Shown: positions 48,995 to 57,476 of the stretch, one piece after another
How the letters are laid out: every line of letters begins with the position of its first letter
Position numbering within the stretch: position 1 is the stretch's first letter
Assembly: GCF_000518705.1 (NCBI RefSeq)
Contig: NZ_JAEC01000017.1
Location: 1-64,000 of the forward strand
Source of the DNA: Shewanella colwelliana ATCC 39565
GTDB taxonomy: Bacteria; Pseudomonadota; Gammaproteobacteria; Enterobacterales; Shewanellaceae
DNA length: 64,000 nt
Direction of reading: 5' to 3'
The notes under the pieces: model-generated
Told to the model about the DNA's origin: nothing
The model's input: the letters and a program-made list of their open reading frames with translations, nothing else
Databases searched by the model: none
Program-made: the position numbers and the translations under genes

Positions 48995-49390
48995 TTATTG
49001 CTGTTGTTCAAGCGCTGCACGGCATTGCTGCTCGGCGGAGTTGAGTTCCATTAGCACTACTTTGATATCATCCATCTGCTGCTGCAGCGCCGATTTTTTA
49101 TCTTCAACGAGCTCAAGCATGGTATGCAGTTGGCTAGAGCTGTTTTTGTCGGCATCGTAAAGCTCAAACAAGCGACGTGTTTCCGCCAAGGAGAAGCCGA
49201 GGCGTTTACCGCGTAAAATCAGTTTGAGGCGTACCCTATCTTTCAGACCATAGATGCGAGTTTGCCCACGACGCTTGGGCTTTAGCAGGCCTTGGTCTTC
49301 ATAAAAGCGGATACTACGGGTGGTGATATCAAACTCTTTCGACAGCTCGCTAATCGAATAAGTGGTTTGGGGGCTGTGTTTGTCACTCAT
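48995..49390 (-). CDS. liuR: MerR-family regulator of leucine degradation
   Basis: From ATG 49390 the protein has 131 residues; an upstream in-frame ATG at 49420 would add ten and neither has a strong ribosome-binding site. The MerR winged helix is clear (YSISELSKEFDITTRSIRFYEDQGLL, RIYGLKDRVRLKLILRGKRLGFSL), followed by a dimerising coiled coil (QLHTMLELVEDKKSALQQQMDDIK). It heads the liu operon and has a LiuR box upstream at 49437-49452, so autoregulation is likely. Known LiuR proteins repress branched-chain amino-acid degradation genes. Confidence 0.93.
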   Translation of the reverse strand: MSDKHSPQTTYSISELSKEFDITTRSIRFYEDQGLLKPKRRGQTRIYGLKDRVRLKLILRGKRLGFSLAETRRLFELYDADKNSSSQLHTMLELVEDKKSALQQQMDDIKVVLMELNSAEQQCRAALEQQQ

Positions 49391-49795
49391 CAAAAAAATA
49401 CCATAACAATTAACATTCATTGAACGATATATGAAGTTTACGTAAAGGTAAAGATTTTAGGTTTGTCAATTGGGGTTAATTATTGATTTAGCTGTCAGGA
49501 TTTTGTGACGTAAAAGGGCAATGCTTTTTTGCTGAGATTTAGCTAACCAATTAATTAAAATCAATAAAGTTAGTGTTTAGTTAGTTTTTCTTTCAAGTGT
49601 GATATTTCTCCTCGTGCTGTTTGATCTACTTTAGGGGTTATCCCAAGGTCTAATGGGCAATGTGTGGCCTTTGTTCATAATGGCTGCAATGGTCTGATGG
49701 CGGATAACGCTGTTGTGCCAACCAAACACGCAGGAAGGGGTAGTCGACAGTCAATGTGACCATAGTGTCAACGGCTGTCATGGGGAGACGGTCAC
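49391..49795. other. Divergent control region between liuR and prpE
   Basis: This 405-base gap holds the LiuR operator at 49437-49452, close to liuR. A minus-strand frame at 49650-49832 overlaps prpE and is a shadow. A GGGGAG ribosome-binding site for prpE lies at its right end. No other operator is clear. Confidence 0.5.
49437..49452. promoter_or_regulatory. LiuR operator upstream of liuR
   Basis: TTTACGTAAAGGTAAA differs by one base from the ideal palindrome TTTACGTAAACGTAAA and fits the LiuR pattern. It lies 47 bases before the preferred liuR start. Confidence 0.75.
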
Positions 49796-51700
49796 ATGAA
49801 GGAATTGCATAACCAGTTACATCAAGAATCAATTAATCATCCAGAAACCTTTTGGGCAAAGGCTGCTGATGCCTTGAGTTGGCAAACGCCGTTTGCCAAG
49901 GTGCTCGATGCTAGCGACGCGCCAATGTATCGCTGGTTCAGCGGCGGGGAGCTTAATACTTGCTATAACGCCGTGGACAGGCATGTAGAGGCAGGTCGAG
50001 GTGATCAGGTTGCTATTCAATATGTTAGTCCGGTGACAGATACCGAGTATGGCATAACCTATAACGAGTTACTGGCGCAAGTGAGCCGTCTAGCAGGTTA
50101 CATGGCAAGCCAAGGAGTGACTAAGGGGGATAGGGTGATCATCTATATGCCGATGATCCCTGAGACCGCTTATGCGATGCTGGCTTGCGCGCGTCTTGGT
50201 GCCATTCATTCGGTAGTGTTTGGTGGTTTTGCTGCCAATGAGCTGGCGACACGCATTAATGATGCAAAGCCAAAAATGATCTTATCTGCCTCTTGTGGTA
50301 TCGAACCCTCAGGTGTCGTGGCTTATAAACCTCTGCTTGATGATGCAATTGCTCAGGCAAGTCATCAGGTAGAGCAATGCCTTGTTCTGAGTCGCTCGCA
50401 GTTGCATGCTGATTTAGTGGCGGGACGGGATGTGGATTGGCAAAGGGCGATGGCCGATGCGCCAAATATTGATTGTCAGCCCGTTGCTGCCACTGACCCA
50501 CTCTACGTGCTTTATACCTCAGGTACTACAGGGCAACCAAAAGGCGTTGTGCGGGATAATGGCGGCCATGCCGTGGCGCTCGCTTGGTCGATGAAGAACA
50601 TTTATGACATTAATGCTGGCGATGTATTTTGGGCGGCCTCAGATGTGGGTTGGGTCGTTGGCCACTCATACATTGTTTATGGTCCCCTATTAGTCGGTGC
50701 GACCACCTTGCTATTTGAAGGTAAACCAGTCGGTACTCCCGATCCTGGTATTTTTTGGCGCACCATAGCCAACTATAACGTTAAGAGCTTCTTTACTGCA
50801 CCGACAGCGATTCGCGCAATTAAGCGTGACGATCCCGATGGTGATTTTTTAAATGATGTCGATTTAAGCGGCTTACAAACCTTATTTTTGGCGGGTGAAC
50901 GTTGTGACCCAGATACCTTACATTGGGCTGAGCAGCGACTTAATAAACCTGTTATCGACCACTGGTGGCAAACGGAGACAGGTTGGCCTGTAGCGGCAAA
51001 CATGATGGGCACAGCACCGGTTCCGGTTAAGGCCGGATCGCCAGCGTTAGCCGTGCCTGGTTATGACGTGCAAGTGGTTGATGAGGTGGGCGAACAGGTA
51101 CCAGCTGATCAAACGGGTAATGTGGTGATTAAATTGCCATTGCCCCCAGGTACCTTGGCAACCCTTTGGCAAAATGAGGCGCGTTATAAAGAGAGTTACC
51201 TGTCGATGTACCCGGGATTTTATCTTACCGGCGATGCGGGTTACATGGATGAAGAGGGCTACCTTTATATCATGAGTCGCATTGATGACATCATCAATGT
51301 TGCGGGTCATCGTCTATCGACGGGGCGTTTTGAAGAAGTGTTGTGTCAACATGAAGCAGTAGCTGAGGCTGCGGTGATCGGTGTCGATGATAAGCTCAAA
51401 GGTCAGGTGCCGTTGGGACTGGTCGTTCTGAAGAAGGGGTGTACCTTAAGTGATGAACAACTCTATAAAGAGTTGATTGCTATCGTTCGTGATCAAATCG
51501 GCCCAGTGGCTTCTTTTAGGCTGGTGAGCGCGGTACCTAAATTGCCCAAGACACGTTCGGGTAAAATTTTGCGCGGTACCATGCGTAAAATTGCCGATAA
51601 TCAGAACTATAAGATGCCCGCCACTATTGAGGATCCCTATACGTTAGAGTTAGTGCGCAATGCATTGACCCGCATGGGATACGCCGATGCACATGTATAG
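49796..51700 (+). CDS. prpE: Propionyl-CoA synthetase
   Basis: The 634-residue acyl-AMP-forming ligase activates propionate (and probably related short acids) to the CoA thioester. It aligns with PrpE throughout: APMYRWFSGGELNTCYNAVDRHV, LYTSGTTGQPKGVVRDNGGHAVAL, FWAASDVGWVVGHSYIVYGPL, and HWWQTETGWP. The C-terminal PKTRSGKILRG has the catalytic Lys590, whose acylation shuts such enzymes off. It is divergent from liuR across 405 bases, which suggests a shared control of branched-chain or odd-chain acid catabolism. A terminator follows. Confidence 0.93.
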   Translation: MKELHNQLHQESINHPETFWAKAADALSWQTPFAKVLDASDAPMYRWFSGGELNTCYNAVDRHVEAGRGDQVAIQYVSPVTDTEYGITYNELLAQVSRLAGYMASQGVTKGDRVIIYMPMIPETAYAMLACARLGAIHSVVFGGFAANELATRINDAKPKMILSASCGIEPSGVVAYKPLLDDAIAQASHQVEQCLVLSRSQLHADLVAGRDVDWQRAMADAPNIDCQPVAATDPLYVLYTSGTTGQPKGVVRDNGGHAVALAWSMKNIYDINAGDVFWAASDVGWVVGHSYIVYGPLLVGATTLLFEGKPVGTPDPGIFWRTIANYNVKSFFTAPTAIRAIKRDDPDGDFLNDVDLSGLQTLFLAGERCDPDTLHWAEQRLNKPVIDHWWQTETGWPVAANMMGTAPVPVKAGSPALAVPGYDVQVVDEVGEQVPADQTGNVVIKLPLPPGTLATLWQNEARYKESYLSMYPGFYLTGDAGYMDEEGYLYIMSRIDDIINVAGHRLSTGRFEEVLCQHEAVAEAAVIGVDDKLKGQVPLGLVVLKKGCTLSDEQLYKELIAIVRDQIGPVASFRLVSAVPKLPKTRSGKILRGTMRKIADNQNYKMPATIEDPYTLELVRNALTRMGYADAHV

Positions 51701-51724
51701 CGAAAAAGTCACTTAGCATCAACT

Positions 51725-51748
51725 AAAGGGCCTTTTGGCCCTTTTTTA
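51725..51748 (+). terminator. prpE terminator
   Basis: AAAGGGCC pairs with GGCCCTTT across TTTT and continues into a run of T. Confidence 0.9.
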
Positions 51749-51836
51749 ACGTCATTTTTTAAAAGAGACTTTATTCATTGTTAAAGAGTGATGTAGCTTA
51801 GCGAGACACCTTGTTTAGCAATCATGGCGACCAAAG

Positions 51837-52169
51837 ATGAAGTATAGTCATTTAGGCATCCCAACGACTGAATCTTTTGAAGGCGAAATTGATATTCCGC
51901 ATCTTCAATTGACTGTATCAGATCACCTTAATAACCCATATGGGATTCAATGGATGCGCTTTTGGCCGGATGCACCCTATCCTGAATTGGTTAAAACCGT
52001 GCCACATGCTGCATTTGAAGTTGATGATCTCGTTGCAGAACTTAAGGGAAAAAATGTGCTGATTGCCCCCAACTCGCCTAGTGACGGGCTACTGGTCGCT
52101 TTTATTGAGGTAAACGGGGCACCTGTAGAACTGATGCAATATGTGAATACAGCAAAGATAAGTCGGTAA
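51837..52169 (+). CDS. VOC-superfamily (glyoxalase-like) protein
   Basis: The 110-residue protein MKYSHLGIPTTESFEGE ... HAAFEVDDLVAELKGKNV ... FIEVNGAPVELMQY matches the C-terminal part of glyoxalase/bleomycin-resistance-like folds, with His and Glu positions that could bind a metal. It is about 15 residues shorter at the N-terminus than usual and has a weak ribosome-binding site, so the start is uncertain. The substrate is unknown. It is first in a loose row of small plus-strand genes. Confidence 0.75.
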   Translation: MKYSHLGIPTTESFEGEIDIPHLQLTVSDHLNNPYGIQWMRFWPDAPYPELVKTVPHAAFEVDDLVAELKGKNVLIAPNSPSDGLLVAFIEVNGAPVELMQYVNTAKISR

Positions 52170-52202
52170 GGAATCAATATGATGATCAACTAAGTTGGTA
52201 AC

Positions 52203-52583
52203 ATGGTTATTGAGCCAATCCATCGGGCGACCTGTGTTTGCGGCGCAGTTGAGTTAGCATTGACCTTGCCAAACGGTATCGAGAATCCTCGGCGTTGCGG
52301 TTGCTCTATTTGCAGAAGGAAGGGCGCTATCGTTGGCTCTGTGGCGTTAAGTGGTATTAACCTTGTTAAAGGAGCCGAGTTTTTGAAGGCTTATCAATTT
52401 AATACCTGTATAGCCAAACACTACTTTTGCAGCCAATGTGATATCTAGACTCATCACCAACGTCGTTCGAATCCCTGTGAGTATGGATTCAATAGTAGCT
52501 GTTTAGAGGGGGTTAACCCGTTTGATTTAGGTGATGCCGTGACGAATGACGGGGTTAATCACCCCGCAGATAGAACTGAATGA
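52203..52583 (+). pseudogene. GFA-family (Mss4-like) protein gene interrupted by an amber codon
   Basis: The first part (81 codons) has the zinc-binding TCVCGAVEL, CGCSICRRKG and HYFCSQCDI motifs of the glutathione-dependent formaldehyde-activating-like family. TAG at 52446-52448 then interrupts it, and the same frame continues as THHQRRSNPCEYGFN and GVNHPADR to TGA at 52581. In relatives this position is Tyr (IYTHHQRR), so a single base change TAT/TAC to TAG explains the stop. The break is just after the last zinc ligands, so a truncated product may still fold, but it lacks the conserved C-terminal part. Confidence 0.8.
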
Positions 52584-52647
52584 AATTGGGCAACAATCTT
52601 AGCTTGACGGGACTGCTTGCCATCAAAGTTAACGTTAAGGAGATTAT

Positions 52648-53064
52648 GTGACATTTGAAGTGATTAACGAAGAAGATACGCAGGTGTTTGACACCTTGGT
52701 TGCAGGCGTGCGGCAGCACAATATTGAACATATTAGCGCCGAAACTTCTAAGCCGTTATCTGTGGTGTCACGTGATGGAGCTGGCAATATTATTGGTGGT
52801 GTGTCAGGGCGAACCGTTTATAAAAACTTCCTTATAGGCGTGCTTTGGGTCGATAAGGTGGCCAGGGGAACGGGGCTTGGTCGTCAATTAATGGCATTGG
52901 CTGAAGCAGAAGCCAAGCAGCGCGGCTGTGTAGTGGCTCAGGTTGATACCTTGTCAGTACAAGCGCCGAAGTTCTATGAAAAACTGGGGTTCGATGTTGT
53001 GGGCAGAGTACCGAGTTTTGCGGGTAGCCCTGAGCGGTTTTTTATGTTGAAACAATATCAGTGA
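52648..53064 (+). CDS. GNAT-family N-acetyltransferase (small)
   Basis: GTG at 52648 follows AAGGAG at five bases; the product has 138 residues. GVLWVDKVARGTGLGRQLMALAEAEA carries the acetyl-CoA loop (RGTGLG) and VDTLSVQAPKFYEKLGFDVVG the motif B Tyr. The substrate is unknown; small GNATs of this shape are common. It is followed 50 bases later by a membrane-protein gene. Confidence 0.88.
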   Translation: MTFEVINEEDTQVFDTLVAGVRQHNIEHISAETSKPLSVVSRDGAGNIIGGVSGRTVYKNFLIGVLWVDKVARGTGLGRQLMALAEAEAKQRGCVVAQVDTLSVQAPKFYEKLGFDVVGRVPSFAGSPERFFMLKQYQ

Positions 53065-53114
53065 TAGATAGCGGATTTCGCTATTGTGTCTTGGGGTAAA
53101 CAGGCAAGATCTTA

Positions 53115-53564
53115 ATGCATAAATCGATATCATTAGCAGCGTATGTAAAAAAGCGTAATGGGGTGCCACTTGGCGAATCTGGCTCGATGCGCAATATGTT
53201 GCAGCGCTCATTGGGGGCTGGTAATTTTTATTTCTTTTGGCGATATTGGAACCCTATTTGGGGCTATTATCTGTCGCGGCAAGTTATGAAGCCACTAAGC
53301 TATGCGTTACCCATCTGGTTGGCGACCATTTTGACCTTCAGTGTCAGCGGGGCATTGCATGATTTAGCTGTGATGTTAGTAAAGTGGCAACTCGTTTTCT
53401 TATTTACGCCCTGGTTTACGCTGATGGGAATAATCGTGGTGTTGTCTAAGCAGTTTGACTGGTCTTATGCAGGTTTCCCTTGGGTAGTGAGAATGTTGTT
53501 TAATGTTGCCTTTATTGGCGGTAGTCTCATGCTAGTGCACTGGGGGCAGTCGTTGATAGGATAA
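53115..53564 (+). CDS. MBOAT-like membrane protein (short)
   Basis: The 149-residue protein has three or four membrane segments. The start AAYVKKRNGVPLGESGSM is followed by GNFYFFWRYWNPIWGYYLSRQVMKPLS and TFSVSGALHDLAVMLVKW. The FWRYWNP motif and the His in a SGALHD context resemble the C-terminal part of membrane-bound O-acyltransferases, which are usually 450 residues or longer. It is therefore either a minimal member or a family of its own. I am unsure of its activity. No alginate or lipid genes lie nearby. Confidence 0.65.
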   Translation: MHKSISLAAYVKKRNGVPLGESGSMRNMLQRSLGAGNFYFFWRYWNPIWGYYLSRQVMKPLSYALPIWLATILTFSVSGALHDLAVMLVKWQLVFLFTPWFTLMGIIVVLSKQFDWSYAGFPWVVRMLFNVAFIGGSLMLVHWGQSLIG

Positions 53565-53646
53565 GACGAGCTTGATCTTATCTCGTTGGACTCTAGCTGC
53601 TGTATAAAGTACATAAATTCATAAAAATAAAGGATGTAGATTCATT

Positions 53647-53838
53647 ATGGTCAACAAATTAATAGGTATTGCGTTCATCGCGGTCGGTGTCGCGTTGGCG
53701 GTGTGGGGCTATAACATTTATGATTCGGCGACGTCTCAGATAAGCCGCGCATTCAGTGGTGATACGCCACTTGAAGCGTGGGCTGGTATGGTGGGCGGCG
53801 GAGTATGCGTGCTGTTAGGTATAGTTAAGTTAAAATAG
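53647..53838 (+). CDS. DUF3185-type small membrane protein
   Basis: The 63-residue protein MVNKLIGIAFIAVGVALAVWGYNIYDS ... MVGGGVCVLLGIVKL has two membrane helices separated by SQISRAFSGDTPLEAW, the layout of DUF3185 proteins. The function is unknown. AAGGATG precedes the start, and a strong terminator follows. Confidence 0.85.
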   Translation: MVNKLIGIAFIAVGVALAVWGYNIYDSATSQISRAFSGDTPLEAWAGMVGGGVCVLLGIVKLK

Positions 53839-53858
53839 TCTTACGCGATAACGAAATG

Positions 53859-53890
53859 AAAAAGCCGACTCATCATAAGTCGGCTTTTTA
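53859..53890. terminator. Bidirectional terminator
   Basis: AAAAAGCCGACT pairs with AGTCGGCTTTTT across a seven-base loop and separates the small-gene row from curA. Confidence 0.9.
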
Positions 53891-53907
53891 ACCGTTAAGT
53901 AACGAAT

Positions 53908-54906
53908 TTAGGCGAGTTTTACCACCATTTTGCCGCTGTTCTTACCTTCAAATAGACCGATGAATGCATTTGGTGCTTGCTCAAGTCCTTCGTAGATAGT
54001 TTGCTCAGCTTTGACCTGACCACTCGCTAACCATTGCCCCATCTGCTTGGCAAATTCAGGATAGTGTGCCCAGTGCTCAAATACGATAAAACCTTCAATC
54101 TTCAGTTTTTTCATGATGATGTAGGCTAGATTACTCGGTCCTGGTGTGGGGATAGTGTCATTGTACTGTGAAATCATGCCACACACGGCGATACGGCCAT
54201 GGTCGTTCATGTTATCCAGCGCTGCAGAAAGGTGCTCGCCACCTACGTTTTCATAATAGACATCGATACCTTGTGGCGCAGCGGCTAATAATGCGGCGCT
54301 TAAATTATCAGTGGTCTTATAGTTAATCACTTGTTCGACGCCCATGGCTTTTAGGGTCTCAGCTTTTTCATCTGAGCCAACAGACGCGACCACCTTTGCT
54401 CCCATTAACAGCCCAAGCTGGCAGGCTACACTGCCCACAGCACCAGAAGCTGCTGACACAAAAAGTGTCTCACCTTCTTTGAGTTCGGCAATACGGTTAA
54501 GACCTGTCCACGCCGTCATCCCAGGCATTCCCAGCACGCCAAGAAAATGTGATGGGCACAATGGCGTTTCAGGTAACAGGGTATGGTCGCTGCCGTCTGT
54601 TATATAGTGACTGCGCCAGCCATTCATGCTGCTCACTTTGGCACCGACAGGAAAATCAGCATGGTTAGATTCGATTATCTCGCCGATGGCACCGCCTTCA
54701 AGCACCTCGCCCAGTGCAAATGGCGCGATGTAACTTTTTCTATCAATCATGCGGCCTCGCATATAGGGGTCGACAGACATCCAGAGATTCTTCACCAAAA
54801 ACTCACCCGCTTTGATTGGCGCTAGGCTGGCATCAGTGAGCGAGAAGTTTGTTAGGCTTGGCATGCCTTCGGGACGAGAATTCAAAACAATTTGTTGTAC
54901 GTTCAT
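53908..54906 (-). CDS. curA: NADPH-dependent MDR-family oxidoreductase (CurA/PTGR type)
   Basis: The 332-residue zinc-free MDR enzyme has the N-terminal RPEGMPS, the LWMSVDPYMRGRM motif, the NADPH-binding FVSAASGAVGSVACQLG and the YYENVGG motif typical of 2-alkenal or prostaglandin reductases, including E. coli CurA. It reduces carbon-carbon double bonds of reactive enones. It is divergent from a MarR gene across a 197-base region with a palindromic operator candidate, so it is probably induced by reactive electrophiles. Confidence 0.9.
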   Translation of the reverse strand: MNVQQIVLNSRPEGMPSLTNFSLTDASLAPIKAGEFLVKNLWMSVDPYMRGRMIDRKSYIAPFALGEVLEGGAIGEIIESNHADFPVGAKVSSMNGWRSHYITDGSDHTLLPETPLCPSHFLGVLGMPGMTAWTGLNRIAELKEGETLFVSAASGAVGSVACQLGLLMGAKVVASVGSDEKAETLKAMGVEQVINYKTTDNLSAALLAAAPQGIDVYYENVGGEHLSAALDNMNDHGRIAVCGMISQYNDTIPTPGPSNLAYIIMKKLKIEGFIVFEHWAHYPEFAKQMGQWLASGQVKAEQTIYEGLEQAPNAFIGLFEGKNSGKMVVKLA

Positions 54907-54978
54907 AAAAAACCTTTTTACTTTGTGCGCTAATTAATTGTGGTGCACTCTACAACCATCTTGTGTACAATGCAAATG

Positions 54979-54992
54979 CTTTGCGCGCAAAG
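54979..54992. promoter_or_regulatory. Palindromic operator candidate between curA and the MarR gene
   Basis: CTTTGCGCGCAAAG is a perfect 14-base palindrome. A related half-site ACTTTGTGCGC occurs near curA at about 54918-54928. MarR proteins usually bind such palindromes in divergent regions. Confidence 0.6.
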
Positions 54993-55103
54993 TAAATGTG
55001 ACGCTAGACTATCTGTTTTGCCGAGATTGACACAAGGCTTACTGCATCATAGTGTGCAAAATGCGGCTTTCAGTATATAGAGATAAATAAGTAATCTAGG
55101 GTA

Positions 55104-55592
55104 ATGACAGTGACTGAACAATCCATTCCATCGACATCCGTTGGTGATGAAACGGCAAGCTTAACCACAGGCAAAGGCTTGTCTGATAATGTTTGCTTTG
55201 CACTTTATACTGCGTCCAATGCGCTGGTTCGTGCTTATCGCCCATTATTGGAGCGCTGTGATCTCACCTATCCGCAGTATTTGGTGATGCAGGCGTTATG
55301 GTTTGAAGATGACGCAAGTTTGACGGCGCTGTCGCTGGCGACTCGACTTGATCTGGGGACCTTGACCCCTATTGTCAAACGATTAGAAGCAAAAGGCTTG
55401 GTGGCGCGTAAAGTGGACCTGACTGACGAGCGTAAGAAGGTGATTAGCGTCACTGCGGCAGGCGTAGCCCTTAAGCAAGAGGCCTTGGCGCTGAAACAGG
55501 TGTTACTCGAGAAGGTAAGTATCTCAGAGCAAGAGATTGCTCAGTTGCGCGATCTCTGTCTGACTTTGACTCATGATTTGAATCAAAAGTAG
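55104..55592 (+). CDS. MarR-family transcriptional regulator
   Basis: The 162-residue protein carries the winged helix-turn-helix (LTYPQYLVMQALWFEDDASLTALSLATRLDLGTLTPIVKRLEAKGLVAR) and the wing VDLTDERKKVISVTAAG, with C-terminal dimerisation helices. It starts with a conserved Cys in LLERCDLTYPQY, the position of the redox-sensing Cys in OhrR, so oxidant or electrophile sensing is plausible; a second Cys is near the N-terminus (NVCFALY). It is divergent from curA and probably controls it. Confidence 0.88.
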   Translation: MTVTEQSIPSTSVGDETASLTTGKGLSDNVCFALYTASNALVRAYRPLLERCDLTYPQYLVMQALWFEDDASLTALSLATRLDLGTLTPIVKRLEAKGLVARKVDLTDERKKVISVTAAGVALKQEALALKQVLLEKVSISEQEIAQLRDLCLTLTHDLNQK

Positions 55593-55696
55593 TGTTTTGA
55601 TTCAACAAATTGTGCTTATTTTTTTTGAGAATACACTGTTCGCTACTGTGTTCAGTGATTCGAGATATTGCCTAGTAATTAACTTACCAATTTTTG

Positions 55697-55702
55697 TATA
55701 AT
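55697..55702 (+). promoter_or_regulatory. -10 box for gnd
   Basis: TATAAT is perfect; the -35 position reads AGTAAT, a weak match, so activation may be needed. Transcription would start near 55709, giving a leader of about 135 bases. Confidence 0.5.
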
Positions 55703-55824
55703 CCCCGCCAATTTATTGCCTATCAACAGTGCAATGTCATGAGCGTGGTTGTAAACGAATACAAGCGCCTGATTTGACTAAACTTGAGCTGAAAACTATA
55801 ACAGATAGGCGTCTACAACCTCTG

Positions 55825-55838
55825 TTTCCCGTGGGAAA
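55825..55838 (+). promoter_or_regulatory. Hairpin over the gnd ribosome-binding site
   Basis: TTTCC pairs with GGAAA across CGTG, and the GGGA Shine-Dalgarno sequence is inside it, five to ten bases before the ATG. It may lower translation initiation. Confidence 0.4.
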
Positions 55839-55843
55839 ATCTA

Positions 55844-57385
55844 ATGCAAAATCACCCAGACCTTCTCGATATAGGTGTGATTGGCTTAGGTGTGATGGGT
55901 AAAAACCTCGCACTGAACATTGCCGATAATCACTACAACGTTGCCGCTTTCGATCTCGATACTCAAAGAATCGCTGGGCTGCTAAAGCAGGAGAAAGATG
56001 AACGGCTTGCAGGCAAAGCACAACGGATTGAAGGCTGTAGCAATCTTTCAGAAATGTTGTCTAGACTCGCAACACCACGGGTATTGGTGTTGTCCGTGCC
56101 AGCGGGTGGGCCCGTTGATGGTGTGTGTAACGCACTGATTGAGGCGGGGATTGAGTCAGACGATATTGTCATCGATACGGGTAATAGTCTATGGACTGAT
56201 ACCGTCGCGCGTGAAGCACACTATGCAGGGAAGTTTGTCTTTTTTAGCTGCGCAGTGTCTGGCGGTGAAATGGGCGCGCGTTTTGGTCCATCGTTAATGC
56301 CAAGTGGTGATGCAAAAGCGTGGGATAGGATTAAACCTATTTGGCAAGCCATTGCGGCTAAAGTCGACCCGACGACAGGCTTACCCATCGAACGTCAAGA
56401 ACCAGGTAATCCCGTGACAGAAGGGGAACCTTGCACAACCTACATTGGTCCTGCTGGCGCTGGCCACTACGTTAAAATGGTGCACAACGGTATTGAATAT
56501 GCCGACATGCAACTTATTTGTGAAGCATATCAGCTATTAAGCGATGCCTGTGGCATGAGTGCCAGTGAGATTGGTCAGGTGTTTGCGCGTTGGAACAAAG
56601 GGGACTTAAACAGCTATCTGATGGAGATCAGCGCCGATGTGCTGTCTCAAGCCGACCCGATTACGGGTAAACCACTGGTGGAGATGATCCTTGATAAAGC
56701 GGGCCAGAAAGGCACAGGTTTATGGACCGCAGTCAGTAGTTTGCAAATCGGCTGTCCAGCGCCGACCATTGCCGAGGCCGTTTATGCGCGAGCGGTTAGC
56801 ACCCAGAAAACCCAGCGTCAGCAGTTAAGCAAACTGTTAGCGGGCCCGCAGCCGATGAAAATGAGCGCTGAAGAGCAGGCTCAATTTATCTCGCAGTTAG
56901 AAAATGCCCTCTACTGCGCCAAGATTGCCTGCTACGCCCAGGGGTTTCAGCTAATGGCGATGACGGCAAAAGAGAAACAATGGCAATTAGACTTTGCTGA
57001 AATCGCTAAGATTTGGCGTGCAGGCTGTATTATCCGTGCCACGTTTTTACAATCCATCACCAAGGCGTATCAACAGGCCAGTGATCGCGGTGAAGAGCTC
57101 GCTAACTTGCTGATGGCTGACAGTTTCAGCAATGCACTGTCGGCAAAGCAGCTAGATTGGCGTCAAGCGGTAGCCAAAGCCATTATTGGTGGCGTGCCAG
57201 TGCCGTGTATCGGTTCTGCTCTGGCGTATTATGACAGCTATCGCTGTGAAACCTTGCCCGCCAATCTGCTTCAAGGTCAGCGTGATTTCTTTGGTGCTCA
57301 CACCTTTGAGCGCATTGATGCACCAGCCGGTGAAAAATATCACCTTAATTGGAGCCATAGTGAGCGCACGATAGAGAAGCGATAA
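55844..57385 (+). CDS. gnd: 6-phosphogluconate dehydrogenase (decarboxylating)
   Basis: The 513-residue enzyme oxidises 6-phosphogluconate to ribulose 5-phosphate with NADP+ in the pentose phosphate pathway. The N-terminal nucleotide fold has GLGVMGKNLALNIAD, the substrate loop SGGEMGARFGPSLMPSG, the catalytic KMVHNGIEYADMQLICEAY with Lys and Asn-Glu, and the C-terminal domain IWRAGCIIRATFL. It is longer than the 468-residue E. coli form because of an insert around residues 175-200 (DPTTGLPIERQEPGNPVTEG). No zwf or pgl gene is adjacent. A hairpin overlaps its ribosome-binding site. Confidence 0.96.
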   Translation: MQNHPDLLDIGVIGLGVMGKNLALNIADNHYNVAAFDLDTQRIAGLLKQEKDERLAGKAQRIEGCSNLSEMLSRLATPRVLVLSVPAGGPVDGVCNALIEAGIESDDIVIDTGNSLWTDTVAREAHYAGKFVFFSCAVSGGEMGARFGPSLMPSGDAKAWDRIKPIWQAIAAKVDPTTGLPIERQEPGNPVTEGEPCTTYIGPAGAGHYVKMVHNGIEYADMQLICEAYQLLSDACGMSASEIGQVFARWNKGDLNSYLMEISADVLSQADPITGKPLVEMILDKAGQKGTGLWTAVSSLQIGCPAPTIAEAVYARAVSTQKTQRQQLSKLLAGPQPMKMSAEEQAQFISQLENALYCAKIACYAQGFQLMAMTAKEKQWQLDFAEIAKIWRAGCIIRATFLQSITKAYQQASDRGEELANLLMADSFSNALSAKQLDWRQAVAKAIIGGVPVPCIGSALAYYDSYRCETLPANLLQGQRDFFGAHTFERIDAPAGEKYHLNWSHSERTIEKR

Positions 57386-57411
57386 GCGCAAAAACATTAT
57401 GATAAATGCTT

Positions 57412-57446
57412 AAAGGCCGCCATCTTGGGAAAGAGGGCGGCCTTTT
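57412..57446. terminator. gnd terminator
   Basis: AAAGGCCGCC (57412-57421) pairs with GGCGGCCTTT (57436-57445) across a 14-base loop. Confidence 0.8.
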
Positions 57447-57476
57447 CATTATACCCATCATTACTGGGCGGCAGCA

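Noticed and set aside
49650-49832. 60-codon frame overlapping the prpE start
   Set aside because: Antisense to prpE and to its ribosome-binding site, without a start signal.
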